Assembly (NCBI RefSeq): GCF_004403305.1
Contig: NZ_SOHE01000069.1
Location: 62,001 to 126,000, forward strand
Length of the DNA stretch: 64,000 bases
Direction: 5' to 3'
Source of the DNA: Cryobacterium frigoriphilum
Lineage (GTDB): Bacteria > Actinomycetota > Actinomycetes > Actinomycetales > Microbacteriaceae
The position numbers and the translations under genes were made by a program. Below the pieces are notes generated by a model. The model was not told where the DNA came from. It saw only the letters and a program-made list of their open reading frames with translations, and made no database searches. Position 1 is the stretch's first letter. Every line of letters begins with the position of its first letter. This document shows positions 8,546 through 19,543 of the stretch, piece after piece.

Positions 8546-10447
8546 CTAGGTCCTGCTCAGTGCTTCCACATCGGCCGCAACATTCTTCTCCACGGCGAAC
8601 TGGGTCCGGTGCAATTCCTCGTACCGCCCACCCATAGCCAGCAGTTCCTCGTGCGTACCGCGCTCCACGATCGAGCCGTCCTCAACCACGAGGATCAGGT
8701 CCGCGCTGCGGATGGTGGAGAGGCGGTGTGCGATGACCATCGCCGTGCGTCCCTCGAGCGCCTCGCTGAGCGCCGCCTGCACGGCGGCCTCAGACGTCGA
8801 GTCCAGCGCCGCCGTCGCCTCGTCGAGGATAACGACGCGCGGCTGGGCGAGCAGCAGACGCGCGATGGTCATCCGCTGGCGCTCACCCCCGGACAGTCGG
8901 TAGCCACGCTCTCCCACCATGGTGTCCAGCTGGTCCGGCAGGGATCGGATGAGCGGCTCGAGCCGCGCACGGCGGACGGCGTCCCATACTTCGTCGTCGG
9001 TCGCCTCCGGCCTCGCGAGGCGCAGATTGGAGAGGATGGTCTCGTGGAACAGGTGGCCGTCCTGCGTTACCATGCCCAGGCTGTGCCGCATGGAGGCGAA
9101 AGTGACATCGCGGACATCCGTCCCCGCGAGGCGCACGGCGCCGCTGTCGACGTCATACAGGCGCGAGAGGAGCTGCGCAATCGTGGACTTGCCGGCACCG
9201 GAGCTGCCAACGAGGGCAACGGTCTGCCCTGGCTCGATCCTGAAGGACACGCCGTGCAGCACCTCGTCGCCGCCGCGGGTGTCCAGCGTGGCAACCTCCT
9301 CAAGAGAGGCGAGGGACACTTTGTCCGCGGACGGGTAGGCGAAGCGGACGTTGTCGAACTCGACGGCCACCTGGCCTTCGGGCACGGCGACGGCGTCGGG
9401 CTTCTCCTTGATGAGCGGGTCGAGGTCCAGCACCTCGAAGACGCGCTCGAAGCTGACCACCGCGCTCATGATTTCCACCCGCGCGTTTGCGAGGCCGGTG
9501 AGCGGCGCATAGAGGCGGGTGAGGAGGAGTGCCAGGGTGACCACGTCACCGGTATTCAGCTGACCGGCCAGTGCGAGGAAGCCGCCGAGCCCGTACACGA
9601 GCGCGAGGGCGAGAGCGGAGACGAGCATCAGTGCGGTGAAGAAGACGAACTGCAGCATCGCGGCCCGGACTCCGATGTCGCGGACACGGGCGGCGCGCAC
9701 GCGGAACTCTTCGGCCTCCTCGTCGGGCCGGCCGAACAGCTTGACGAGGGTGGCGCCGGGCGCCGAAAAGCGCTCAGTCATCTGCGTGCTCATGGCGGAA
9801 TTGTGATCGGCGGCCTCGCGGCGCAACGCGGCGAGGCGGCTGCCCATGCGGCGCGCGGGTACCAGGAAGATGGGGAGCATGATCACGGCGAGAACCGTCA
9901 CGAGCCAGGACGTGCTGAGCATGACGATCAGGGTGAGAATCAGCGCCACGAGGTTTGTGACAACACCGGACAGCGTGCCGCTAAAGGCTTGCTGAGCGCC
10001 GATCACATCGTTGTTGAGGCGGCTCACGAGGGCGCCCGTGCGTGTGCGGGTGAAGAAAGCGATCGGCATCTTCTGCACGTGGTTGAAGACGGCTGTGCGG
10101 AGGTCCAGGATCACGCCTTCACCGATCCGCGCCGAGTACCAGCGCGTCACGAGTGACACGGCGGCGTCGGCCACGGCCACGAGGGCGATGACGACGGCGA
10201 GCCACACGATCGTGGTGACCTCGCCCTGGGCGACGATGACGTCGACCACCTGGCCGGCGAGTACCGGCGTCGCGACCGCGAGGAAAGCTCCCGCGGTGGA
10301 GAGGGTGATGAAGATGAGCAGCTTGGATCGGTAGGGCACCGCGAACGTCATGATCCGCCGAACGGATTCACGGGAGAAGCCGTGCTTGCCGTCCCTAGCG
10401 GTCGAGATCTTGTGCAGCGAGCTCCAGGCCGCGCCTTCCATGCTCAT
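8546..10447 (-). CDS. ABC transporter, fused permease and ATP-binding protein (exporter type)
   Basis: This is a half-transporter of the ABCB/MsbA-like exporter class that would work as a dimer in the cytoplasmic membrane. Residues about 25-320 form the six-helix membrane domain; the ATPase follows with Walker A GSSGAGKST (about 411), signature LSGGERQRMTIAR (about 515), Walker B VVILDEATAALD (about 533) and the H-loop IAHRLSTI. The start is set at ATG 10447 because AAGGAA lies at good spacing; a TTG seven codons upstream is possible. It is transcribed divergently from the Clp ATPase across about 230 bases. Substrate (lipid, drug or peptide) cannot be inferred. The gene is a single unit, with mobile debris at its 3' side. 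Confidence 0.93.
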   Translation of the reverse strand: MSMEGAAWSSLHKISTARDGKHGFSRESVRRIMTFAVPYRSKLLIFITLSTAGAFLAVATPVLAGQVVDVIVAQGEVTTIVWLAVVIALVAVADAAVSLVTRWYSARIGEGVILDLRTAVFNHVQKMPIAFFTRTRTGALVSRLNNDVIGAQQAFSGTLSGVVTNLVALILTLIVMLSTSWLVTVLAVIMLPIFLVPARRMGSRLAALRREAADHNSAMSTQMTERFSAPGATLVKLFGRPDEEAEEFRVRAARVRDIGVRAAMLQFVFFTALMLVSALALALVYGLGGFLALAGQLNTGDVVTLALLLTRLYAPLTGLANARVEIMSAVVSFERVFEVLDLDPLIKEKPDAVAVPEGQVAVEFDNVRFAYPSADKVSLASLEEVATLDTRGGDEVLHGVSFRIEPGQTVALVGSSGAGKSTIAQLLSRLYDVDSGAVRLAGTDVRDVTFASMRHSLGMVTQDGHLFHETILSNLRLARPEATDDEVWDAVRRARLEPLIRSLPDQLDTMVGERGYRLSGGERQRMTIARLLLAQPRVVILDEATAALDSTSEAAVQAALSEALEGRTAMVIAHRLSTIRSADLILVVEDGSIVERGTHEELLAMGGRYEELHRTQFAVEKNVAADVEALSRT

Positions 10448-10639
10448 TGAGGTTCCTTCCGTGGGCAACAGCCCAGTTTAGACGGCGAGTTGCGCTTCGG
10501 TCATACCTGCGGGGGGTTGCTTGATGGTCACGGAGAGGCGATGACGGATGCCTCCTACGCGGCCTAACGGACGGAAATCCGCTTGGGGAAGCTGGCCGCC
10601 GATCTGAACGCGGGAATGAATTCCGCCCCTCCGCGTTAA

Positions 10640-10660
10640 GTTGAGTCAATGGCACTCAAG
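10640..10660 (+). promoter_or_regulatory. HAIR element (HspR operator)
   Basis: GTTGAGT-CAATGGC-ACTCAAG matches the HspR-associated inverted repeat CTTGAGT-N7-ACTCAAG at 13 of 14 defined positions. It lies 16 bases before the Clp ATPase start codon and overlaps an otherwise possible TTG start, which is therefore unlikely to be used. Confidence 0.88.
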
Positions 10661-10676
10661 TTTCACAGGAGGACAC

Positions 10677-13259
<2,583 letters not shown>

Positions 13260-13713
13260 CGCAAACAGACGTCGGCACACACGACCGGGCTCGTGATGGA
13301 GCAGATGGAGTCGTTGGTCCCCGGGTTTGCCGAGACCCGCGTGTGAACATGTTGACACTCGAGGGGTCCGGGCCGACCTTTCTGGCCTTCACGTCACCAG
13401 ACGCGATCATCGCGCGGACGGGGCGCGGACCGATTCCGTTTCGCTTCGCGACCTCGTCCACATCCATGACAGAACCATCCCGCCAGAATTGTGACAGTTC
13501 TACGCCGCTCAGCCTCAATGAGGTTGCGTCCCAAGCGACTTCACGAGCGCTTTTTCTCTCGTTTGGGCTACAGAAGAATGCGACTCCTGAGCCGTGGCCG
13601 CCATCCGCTCTGCCGTGGTGTCCGAGATGTGGGCGGCATTCGCGCACCCAATGCCGATCGAGACTGCACGTACCAACGCTGAGGCGACGGCCCATGGCGC
13701 CATGACCGGTACG
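13260..13713. other. Gap with gene scraps only
   Basis: Downstream of the Clp gene the plus strand reads ..TGLVMEQMESLVPGFAETRV to a TGA near 13345, which looks like the C-terminus of a lost protein. On the minus strand, from about 13467, MDVDEVAKRNGIGPRPVRAM followed by IASGDVKARKVGP looks like a small helical domain but lacks a sensible end. I see no intact gene. Confidence 0.45.
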
Positions 13714-13750
13714 AAAAACGGTCCCCGCCCCGACCGGGGCAGGGACCGTC
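13714..13750 (-). terminator. Intrinsic terminator of the small secreted protein gene
   Basis: On the minus strand a GC-rich hairpin (CGGTCCCTGCCCC..GGGGCGGGGACCG) is followed by TTTTT. It sits just past the 3' end of the gene at 13762. Confidence 0.85.
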
Positions 13751-13761
13751 GCCGACCGAGA

Positions 13762-14025
13762 TCAGCTGCGGCCAGGGGCGCGCGTCGAGGGGCTACCCGT
13801 GGTGTCGCGGCAGTTCGAGGCACCGGAAGTTCCAGCGTGCGGGCCGGGGTTGCCGCCCTCGGCGTGAGTCGCCTCCTTGACGTGGTCATTGCCGAAGTAG
13901 GAGAAGCCGGGAGAGGTCATCTCGGTATTTTGACAGTGCGCTGCCGATGCGGCCGTAGTGGTTCCTCCGACAACGCCGAAGGCGATAGCGGCCACGACGA
14001 ACGAGTAGCTCAGAAATTTCTTCAT
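13762..14025 (-). CDS. Small secreted protein with Sec signal peptide
   Basis: The 87-residue product starts MKKFLSYSFVVAAIAFGVVG with a classical signal peptide and a likely cleavage after the ASA at about residue 28. The mature part is about 60 residues, polar, rich in Gly, Ser, Thr and His, with two cysteines (HCQNTE and SNCRDTT) that could form a disulfide. It has a good ribosome-binding site (AAAGGAG) and its own terminator, so it is probably expressed. The ending TTGSPSTRAPGRS is of a type seen in small exported actinobacterial proteins of unknown function. No enzyme motif is visible. Confidence 0.75.
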   Translation of the reverse strand: MKKFLSYSFVVAAIAFGVVGGTTTAASAAHCQNTEMTSPGFSYFGNDHVKEATHAEGGNPGPHAGTSGASNCRDTTGSPSTRAPGRS

Positions 14026-14204
14026 TGAAATTCTCCTTTGTAGGTCAGCTTGCGAGGGGGGGGTCGTGCTGTTGGCTTACTGAGAAGGGTTCGGAACCGG
14101 AGTGAAATTGGATTGGACGCGCACCGACAGACGGACAAATGCGGAGTCTGGGCCGGCGCACAGTTCAAGAAAATCAGCGTCGAGCCTGGATCCGAGGTTG
14201 TTCA

Positions 14205-15296
14205 TCACAGCGCCGGTACCTCAGGCACGGATTGTCGCCGCACGTCGCGCGCGGTAGCGGTAGCCCTGGCGGTTGCCGCTCTCACGGCGGGGAGCACCTC
14301 GGTGGCAAGAAGTTCGATAGAGCGAAGCGTGTCGGCCTGAGAGAGGCCGCCGAGGCCGACCTGAGCGAGGAAGCGGGTGTGGCCGAGGATCTCGTGTTCC
14401 CAGAGGATTTTGTCGATGATCTCCGCGGGACTGCCGGCGAAAAGCGCTCCGCGGGGGCTCGCCCAGGCGTCGAAGGAGTCCCTGTCGAGGTGCCCCGCGC
14501 GCGGCATATTCTGGCCGATGTACGAGGAGTAGTGCGGGTAGAAGGTATCGCGGGCGCCTTGCGAGGTTGCCTCCACGTAGAAATGGGAGGTCACCCCGAT
14601 CCGGCCCGGAACGCGACCGGCATCCGCCGCGGACCGGCGATAGAGATCAGCGAAGGCAGCGAAGCGCGCAGGGTCGCCCAGGATGGCGAAGTAGGCTGGC
14701 AGGCCGAGAGTTCCGGCCCGTACCACCGAGGCGGGCGTGCCGCCGACGGCCAGCCAGATCGGCAACCCGCCACTGGTCGGGCGCGGCCAGACCCCCGCAT
14801 TCTGGAGTGGCGCGCGGGTTGTTCCCGACCACGTGACCGGGTTTTCGGCGCGCAGCCGCAGGAGGAGATCAAGGCGATCCTCGAAGTACTCGTCATAGCG
14901 GTTCAGATCCTGGCCGAACAGGGGGAAGGACTCGACATAGGCTCCACGGCCCGCGGTCAGTTCGGCCCGTCCAGCGCTGAGCAGATCGAGGGTGGCGAAG
15001 TCTTCGAACACGCGCACCGGGTCGGCGCTGGAGAGCACGGTGACCGTGCTCGTCAGGCGGATTCGGTGCGTCTGCGCAGCTGCGGCAGCAAGCACCACGG
15101 CGGGCGAAGACACCGCAAAATCCGGCCGATGATGCTCCCCGACGCCGAAGACGTCGAGGCCGGCCTCGTCCGCGACTCGTGCCCACTCCAGGAGGTCGCG
15201 CAGCCGCTGCTCGGGGGCTATGGGGCTGCCGTCGCCACCTCGAGTGAGCTCACCGAAGGTGAAGATTCCGATCTCAAAGGGCGTGGGGATGGTCAC
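14205..15296 (-). CDS. LLM-class flavin-dependent oxidoreductase
   Basis: This 363-residue luciferase-like monooxygenase has the TIM-barrel family features: FEIGIFTFGE at the first strand, the VGEHHRPDFAVSSP segment near residue 51, RIRLTSTVTVLSSADPVRVF near 79, the AGRGAY loop and WLAVGGTPASVVRAG near 180. It would use FMN or F420 for oxidation of a small organic substrate. The start is GTG 15296, overlapping the esterase stop (GTGA). It is the last gene of a four-gene minus-strand operon with an F420-type reductase, a VOC dioxygenase and a carboxylesterase. The set suggests processing of quinones or aromatic electrophiles. The exact substrate is unknown. Confidence 0.9.
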   Translation of the reverse strand: MTIPTPFEIGIFTFGELTRGGDGSPIAPEQRLRDLLEWARVADEAGLDVFGVGEHHRPDFAVSSPAVVLAAAAAQTHRIRLTSTVTVLSSADPVRVFEDFATLDLLSAGRAELTAGRGAYVESFPLFGQDLNRYDEYFEDRLDLLLRLRAENPVTWSGTTRAPLQNAGVWPRPTSGGLPIWLAVGGTPASVVRAGTLGLPAYFAILGDPARFAAFADLYRRSAADAGRVPGRIGVTSHFYVEATSQGARDTFYPHYSSYIGQNMPRAGHLDRDSFDAWASPRGALFAGSPAEIIDKILWEHEILGHTRFLAQVGLGGLSQADTLRSIELLATEVLPAVRAATARATATARDVRRQSVPEVPAL

Positions 15297-15946
15297 TCGT
15301 TGCTCACGGCGCCGGCGCCCACTTCGCGGGCGAGGAAGTCGTGCACATCGTCGATCTCCTGGGCGCTGATGCCGTGCGCCAGGCCGGGATACACCTTCTC
15401 CACGAGGGTGGAGTGCTGGGGCAGATAGGCACGGGTGCGCCCGATCGACGGCTCCCCGATGACCCGGTCCTCCGCGCCGCGTCCCCAGAACAGGGCGGGG
15501 CGTGAGTGGGTGAGGGCGTCATCGCCCGGCTGCGACGCGGCCTGAACGAAGCCGCCGAGAACGACCGGGGCAAGTACCCGCTCCGGTCGGGTGCGCAGAA
15601 GCTGGTTGGCCATGAGCCCGCCCTGCGAGAACCCGAGGGGGACCACCTTCGTAGACGGGTCCAGGTTCTCGTCGACCCAGGCCCAAATGGCATCGGTCGC
15701 CTCGGCGACGGGTGCGGAGTCGGGATTTCCGGGGGTCACGATGGAGAACCACGCGGCTCCGCCGTTCCCGGCCTCGAGCGGCGCTCGCAGCGATGCCCAC
15801 GGCATCGCGAGCTTGAGCGGTGCGGCCAGCCCGGTGAGGTCGGCCTCGTTCGAGCCGTAACCGTGCAGCAATATGACGACGGCGGGGGCGGTCGCCGCTT
15901 CCATTGCCCATGCCGGTGAGCGGATGTCTCTCAATGCCACGGTCAT
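15293..15946 (-). CDS. Phospholipase/carboxylesterase family alpha/beta hydrolase (MhqD-like)
   Basis: The 217-residue protein is an alpha/beta hydrolase of the carboxylesterase/thioesterase-like family. The oxyanion region is LLHGYGSNEADL (about 25-36), the nucleophile serine lies in GFSQGG (about 104), an acid candidate is the Asp in AEDRVIG, and the catalytic His is in GLAHGI near the C-terminus. Both ends overlap neighbours by four bases, so it is coupled to the VOC dioxygenase upstream and the LLM enzyme downstream. Bacillus mhqED/mhqNOP pairs the same two families under a MarR repressor (MhqR), which supports a role in quinone or ring-cleavage product handling. That parallel is inference. 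Confidence 0.9.
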   Translation of the reverse strand: MTVALRDIRSPAWAMEAATAPAVVILLHGYGSNEADLTGLAAPLKLAMPWASLRAPLEAGNGGAAWFSIVTPGNPDSAPVAEATDAIWAWVDENLDPSTKVVPLGFSQGGLMANQLLRTRPERVLAPVVLGGFVQAASQPGDDALTHSRPALFWGRGAEDRVIGEPSIGRTRAYLPQHSTLVEKVYPGLAHGISAQEIDDVHDFLAREVGAGAVSNE

Positions 15947-16857
15947 CGGGCAATCAGCTCCTCAAGCGACAGGTCGGGTAGTGCAACGGTGACCTGGGTG
16001 CCCCAGGGATCGGTGACGCTGACCGAGCGGCCGTCACCGCGAAACGGAATCGAGCGTGCACGCAGGCGCGTTGTCAGCGCTTCGATGTCCGCGGCTTCCG
16101 GTACGGTCACCGACACGCTTCCCAGCCCAAGGCTCGCCGCTCGCGGTCCGGACCCGGCGCTGTTCCACACGTTCATCGCGATGTGGTGGTGGTACCCGCC
16201 CGCCGACGCGAACAGCGCACCGCGGTACTGGGTTTGTGTGGTCTCGAAGCCGAGCGCATCGACATAGAAAGCACTCGCCACGGCCAGGTCGCCCACCTGC
16301 AGGTGCACGTGGCCGACCGTGCCGGCGAGTGATGAAACCGTGTCCAGGGTGTCCTGCGCCAGATGACTGCGCAGGTAGGCCTGAGGGTCTAGATATTCTG
16401 TCGTCATCTGGATTTCTGAACCGTGGTGAACCCACTGGTCGCGGTCCCGGTCGGTGGAGAGTTCCACGCCGTTTCCCTCCGGATCCGTGAAGTAGAACGC
16501 TTCACTGACCAGGTGGTCGCTCGCTCCGACGAATCGGCTGCGCGGGTCCTGCGCTGCGCGGTACACCGTGGCTGAGAGGCTCTCGGCGGTCTCGAACAGA
16601 AACGCCGTGTGGAACAGGCCTGCCTGACGGGGGTTCACCGCCGGCAGATCGGGAGTGTGAATGAGCCGCACGAAGGGGGTCCGCCCGCGGCCGAGCACAC
16701 GGTGGACCTCCCGCTCGCGGCTAACGTCCTCGAGCGGATCCAGGCCGAAGGCCCGTGAATAGTAATCGGACATGCTTTCCAGGTCGCCGACCCGGAGGGT
16801 CACGGCGCCCATCGATGTCTGGGCGTTCAGAACTCGATCATCATTCACGGCGGTCAT
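15943..16857 (-). CDS. VOC-family ring-cleavage-type dioxygenase (MhqO/CatE-like)
   Basis: The 304-residue protein has two tandem vicinal-oxygen-chelate modules (about 15-135 and 165-290), as in extradiol dioxygenases of the CatE/MhqO group. In the second module metal-ligand candidates His (GHVHLQVGDL) and His (YHHHIAMNVW) are clear. The expected C-terminal Glu position reads DPWGTQVTV, so the third ligand is not evident from sequence, and the first module lacks its His (MGAVTLRV). It could act on hydroquinones or catechols, or bind rather than cleave. It overlaps the esterase by four bases and follows the reductase gene by 57 bases on the same strand. Confidence 0.87.
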   Translation of the reverse strand: MTAVNDDRVLNAQTSMGAVTLRVGDLESMSDYYSRAFGLDPLEDVSREREVHRVLGRGRTPFVRLIHTPDLPAVNPRQAGLFHTAFLFETAESLSATVYRAAQDPRSRFVGASDHLVSEAFYFTDPEGNGVELSTDRDRDQWVHHGSEIQMTTEYLDPQAYLRSHLAQDTLDTVSSLAGTVGHVHLQVGDLAVASAFYVDALGFETTQTQYRGALFASAGGYHHHIAMNVWNSAGSGPRAASLGLGSVSVTVPEAADIEALTTRLRARSIPFRGDGRSVSVTDPWGTQVTVALPDLSLEELIAR

Positions 16858-16914
16858 CTGGTGCTCCGATTGAGGTGTGGTGGCGAGTGGTTTGGTGGCG
16901 AGTCAGCGAGTCGG

Positions 16915-17493
16915 CTAGTTGGCTACAGCGAAGCCGCCGGCCCAGGTGATCTTTTCACCGACGGCAAGCGTGAGCTGCAGAAAGCCGAGGGCTTCGAGCT
17001 CGTGAGCACGAGCCAGCGATCCAGCGTCGATAGCGGCCACGCCACCGGCCGTCACTGCCGCAGCGAGCGTGTTCTTGGCATCCGTGTTGTCTCCCGCGAT
17101 CAGAACGGTCGTCTTCAATCCGCCGACCTGTGCGCTTGCCAGCGTGGCGGCAAACGTCGTGTTGAATGCCTTGAGAACCGTGCTTCCGGCCAGTTTGGTC
17201 TGAATCTCTGCGGTGGCGGAACTGCCGACGGGAACGACCAGCGAGTCGAAGGTCTCGAAGTTCAGCGGGTTGGTGATATCGACGACGATCTTGCCCTGAA
17301 GCTGCTCGGCGTAGGCGGTGACGATGTCGTCGACGGCGGCGTACGGCACGGCCAAGATGACGATATCCCCGGTCAGCGGCGCGGTACCGACATTGGCGTG
17401 TGCGATGTGTGTGACGTCACTCCCGCCAGCGGCAAGGACGCCGCCGATTGCGCTGCCCATGTTGCCGGTACCGATGATTGTGAAGCTCGTCAT
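16915..17493 (-). CDS. NADPH-dependent F420 reductase-like oxidoreductase
   Basis: The start ATG 17493 (MTSFTIIGTGNMGSAIGG) is preferred over a GTG ten codons upstream. The 192-residue Rossmann protein has GTGNMGSAIG at the N-terminus and the FNO-like blocks VILAVPYAAVDDI, VVDITNPLN and KAFNTTFA. FNO-type enzymes exchange hydride between NADPH and F420, but many relatives act as plain NAD(P)-dependent reductases, so substrate is open. It appears to be the first gene of the operon with the VOC, esterase and LLM genes, starting just downstream of MarR-like operator sites at 17533-17577. A reductase feeding a flavin/F420 oxidoreductase in one operon makes biochemical sense. Confidence 0.85.
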   Translation of the reverse strand: MTSFTIIGTGNMGSAIGGVLAAGGSDVTHIAHANVGTAPLTGDIVILAVPYAAVDDIVTAYAEQLQGKIVVDITNPLNFETFDSLVVPVGSSATAEIQTKLAGSTVLKAFNTTFAATLASAQVGGLKTTVLIAGDNTDAKNTLAAAVTAGGVAAIDAGSLARAHELEALGFLQLTLAVGEKITWAGGFAVAN

Positions 17494-17532
17494 GATCTGA
17501 CCCTTTTCTGTCGTCGTCTCCACGTCTGTGGA

Positions 17533-17577
17533 TTACTTGTACCTCAAACTAACACAAGCTACTTGTAGATACAACTA
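17533..17577 (-). promoter_or_regulatory. MarR-like operator region of the reductase/dioxygenase operon
   Basis: An inverted repeat TACTTGTA-GA-TACAACTA (17560-17577, one mismatch between arms) is accompanied by a half site TTACTTGTACC at 17533. Nearly the same 16-mer (ACTTGCAGATACAACC) occurs in the MarR/DoxX promoter at 19545. Confidence 0.7.
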
Positions 17578-17596
17578 TTGACGAAAATTGGTCGCT

Positions 17597-17791
17597 TTAC
17601 GTCAAGCCCCGCTGCTCGGCCAGCGTGACGCCGCCCGAGAGCCAGAGCGCTGGCGGGATCTCTCGGACCAGCACGCGGATGCTCGAGCGTGGCGCTCCCC
17701 ATTCTTCGATCGCTGTGTGGACGCAGCGCATGAGGTCGCGCAATTGCTCCTCCGTGCGCCCCTCGGTGAGGGTGATTTCAACCAGTGGCAT
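17597..17791 (-). CDS. 4-oxalocrotonate tautomerase-family protein
   Basis: The start is ATG 17791, giving MPLVEITLTEGRT, so removal of Met exposes the catalytic Pro1 of the tautomerase superfamily; a GGGAGA ribosome-binding site precedes it. The 64-residue product has the single beta-alpha-beta unit of 4-OT-like enzymes, with Arg candidates in SSIRVLVREI and a Trp near PPALWLSGG. Such proteins assemble as hexamers and interconvert enol and keto forms of small acids. It lies between the reductase operon and a truncated isochorismatase-family gene, all on the minus strand, which suggests an older aromatic or quinone-handling gene set. Confidence 0.85.
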   Translation of the reverse strand: MPLVEITLTEGRTEEQLRDLMRCVHTAIEEWGAPRSSIRVLVREIPPALWLSGGVTLAEQRGLT

Positions 17792-17835
17792 GCTGTCTCC
17801 CGTACTCAATCAGTCAGAAAATGATCTGCGGTGGC

Positions 17836-17952
17836 CTAGTTGCGCAGCGCAGCGGCGGCGGATGCGGCGCCGCCGGCGTATGCGCCATCGGGGTGCACGG
17901 TGTCGTTCTGCATGTCGATGATGAGGAGGGCAGTGGTCATGGGGGAGGTCAT
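17836..17952 (-). pseudogene. Truncated isochorismatase-family cysteine hydrolase
   Basis: The minus strand starts at ATG 17952 with a GAAAGG ribosome-binding site. It encodes MTTALLIIDMQNDTVHPDGA.., the unmistakable N-terminal strand and catalytic Asp region of isochorismatase-like hydrolases, and then stops after 38 residues at 17836. Family members are about 180 residues with the catalytic Cys much later, so this is a 3'-deleted remnant. The tautomerase gene follows 45 bases further on. Confidence 0.8.
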
Positions 17953-18072
17953 TCGATGGCCTTTCGTTGGGGGGACTCGGGCGGACGCGTCGAAAAAATC
18001 CAGAGTACAGAACTATTGCCGGTACAACCTATTCTCAGGAACATATATGGGCGAGGACGAGAGAAAGAACGG

Positions 18073-18426
18073 GCGACCACTGCCCGCGTACAGGACATCT
18101 CCGCCGAGATGTCGATCACGGTCGGGGCGACGAGCAAGCTCGTCGGCCGGCTCGAATGGGCTGGCCTCGCCGTGCGTTCCGCCCATCCCCGTGATCGACG
18201 GTCTTCGGTTGTCTCTCTCAGCGACCGGGGCCTGACCTCCCTGATGGCGGTCGCCGAGGTCGCCGAGGCCCATCTTCGGGTGCTGGGCGACATCCTTCCG
18301 GCCGACCGAGCCGATCTCCTGTGCGGACAGCTATCTGCGCTTCGCGCGCACTCCAGGGCGGCGGTGAGAGCACGATCGAGACGATGCGTGCCGTCGTTAT
18401 CGACCGGCCGGGTGTCGGCACGGTAG
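18073..18426 (+). pseudogene. MarR-family regulator fragment lacking its N-terminus
   Basis: The frame encodes the recognition helix and wing of a MarR winged helix (VQDISAEMSITVGATSKLVG, then LEWAGLAVRS..DRRSSVVSLSDRG) and the C-terminal dimerisation helix. The first helices are missing; sequence upstream of about 18070 in this frame is unrelated. No start codon with a ribosome-binding site precedes the domain. It is therefore a 5'-deleted relic. It overlaps the quinone oxidoreductase relic that follows. Confidence 0.75.
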
Positions 18427-18845
18427 CGGATGCGCCCGGCGGCGAGTTCTCGGTTGGCGCGAGCGTCGCAGCGATGATGGGCGGCATGGGCCGGGGTTTC
18501 GACGGTGGCTATGCGGAATTCGTCTCCGTTCCTGCCGGCAGCGTCGTACCCTTCTCCGGCTCACTCGGCTGGGATATTCTCGGCGCCGTGCCGGAAATGC
18601 TGCAGACCGCGGCGGGCTCTCTGCGCGTCGGCCTGCAGGCAGTCGGTGGGCAGAGTCTGCTCATCCGCGGTGAAGCGTCGTCGGTGGGACTGGCTCTGGC
18701 CACCCTCGGTGAGCTTCGCGGAATGACCGTGCTGGCCACCACTCGCAACCCGGCGAGCCGGGCACTGCTCGAGGCCGCCGGTGTGCACCACGTCATCATC
18801 CATGACGGCGACACTGCCGCACAGGTTCGGCAGATCGTGCTCTTT
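18384..18845 (+). pseudogene. Zinc-independent alcohol dehydrogenase/quinone oxidoreductase with internal deletion and lost 3' end
   Basis: The frame begins MRAVVIDRPG, a typical quinone oxidoreductase/MDR N-terminus. It then jumps after about 15 residues to the region that normally starts near residue 80-90 (GRGFDGGYAEFVSVPAGSVV), continues through the cofactor-binding fold (LLIRGEASSVGLALATLGEL), and ends at VRQIVLF, well before the usual C-terminus. Both an internal deletion and a 3' truncation are needed to explain this, so it is a pseudogene. Its next neighbour is another fragment, on the opposite strand. Confidence 0.8.
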
Positions 18846-18871
18846 CGTGCACGAGGGTTTCAGGCCGGACT

Positions 18872-18938
18872 TAGGCCAAGACCATGCCGCCGTCGATCAT
18901 TCTGATCTGCCCGGTCATGTAGTACGTGGCGTACACGG
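18872..18938 (-). pseudogene. C-terminal scrap of a short-chain dehydrogenase
   Basis: On the minus strand VYATYYMTGQIRMIDGGMVL ends in TAA at 18872-18874. This is the conserved last strand of classical SDRs (..TGQxxxxDGG..). Further 5' the frame breaks (MADLPERRR in another frame). Only the gene end survives. Confidence 0.7.
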
Positions 18939-18959
18939 CGCCGTCGCTCGGGCAGGTCG

Positions 18960-18985
18960 GCCATCGTTGGAGTGCCAACGATGGC
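18960..18985. repeat. Perfect 11-bp inverted repeat
   Basis: GCCATCGTTGG-AGTG-CCAACGATGGC forms a perfect stem with a 4-base loop between the SDR scrap and the MarR gene. There is no U-tract on either side, so terminator function is uncertain. Confidence 0.7.
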
Positions 18986-19026
18986 CGGGCTGCCTGTTCA
19001 TGATTAACGGGCCTGAATTAGCCGTC

Positions 19027-19527
19027 TCAGCGGCGACCGTCAGCCTCAGAGTCGCTGGCGAGCATGCGGCCATCCGGATCAAGCTGTTTCAGCACGACGG
19101 TGAAGATTTCCGACAGGTTTTCAACCTGCGTCGGGGTCAGCGCATCGATCACGAGCCTGCGGACCGCCGCAACGTGGCCGGGGGCGGCCGCGACAACTTT
19201 TTGCCAACCAGCCTCGGTGAGTTCCACATTCGTGGCTCGACGATCCTCCGAGCAGGGGGATCGTTTGACGAGGCTGGCGGACTCGAGGTGGGTCACCACC
19301 CGAGACAGTCGCGGCAGAGTCGCGTTGGTCCGGGCAGCCAAGGCGCTGGTTCGGAGCACGCGATTCGGTGCCTCCGACAGCATGGCCAGAGTGAAGTACT
19401 CGAAATGGGTCAGGGCCTCGTCCCTGCTCAGCTGCAGGTCGAGTGCGGCCGGGAGCAGTTCGAGAACGGCCGTGAATTTGACCCATGTGCTGCGCTCGGC
19501 TGCCGATAGCCATTTCGTCTCGATCAT
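19027..19527 (-). CDS. MarR-family transcriptional regulator
   Basis: The 166-residue protein has the MarR winged helix: helices over about 15-60 (EYFTLAMLSEAPNRVLRTS), the recognition helix region NATLPRLSRVVTHLESASLV, the wing with DRRATNVELTEAGW (about 97-110) and C-terminal dimer helices. It is divergent from a DoxX gene. The shared intergenic region carries sites resembling those before the reductase operon at 17493, so it is the best candidate repressor for both units and for itself. It is a paralogue of the MarR protein at 24992 (shared APGHV-AVRR block). The ligand is unknown; quinones or electrophiles would fit the targets. Confidence 0.9.
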   Translation of the reverse strand: MIETKWLSAAERSTWVKFTAVLELLPAALDLQLSRDEALTHFEYFTLAMLSEAPNRVLRTSALAARTNATLPRLSRVVTHLESASLVKRSPCSEDRRATNVELTEAGWQKVVAAAPGHVAAVRRLVIDALTPTQVENLSEIFTVVLKQLDPDGRMLASDSEADGRR

Positions 19528-19543
19528 GACTCGATTCTATCGA

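Noticed and set aside
8480-10156. Long plus-strand open frame (558 codons) antiparallel to the ABC exporter
   Set aside because: High-GC shadow of the real minus-strand gene; no domain motif, His/Glu/Arg-rich composition and no ribosome-binding site.
10641-10676. TTG start twelve codons upstream for the Clp ATPase
   Set aside because: The TTG lies inside the HspR operator, while ATG 10677 has a perfect AGGAGG-type site.
18960-18985. 11-bp perfect hairpin as a terminator
   Set aside because: There is no U-tract on either strand; listed only as an inverted repeat.
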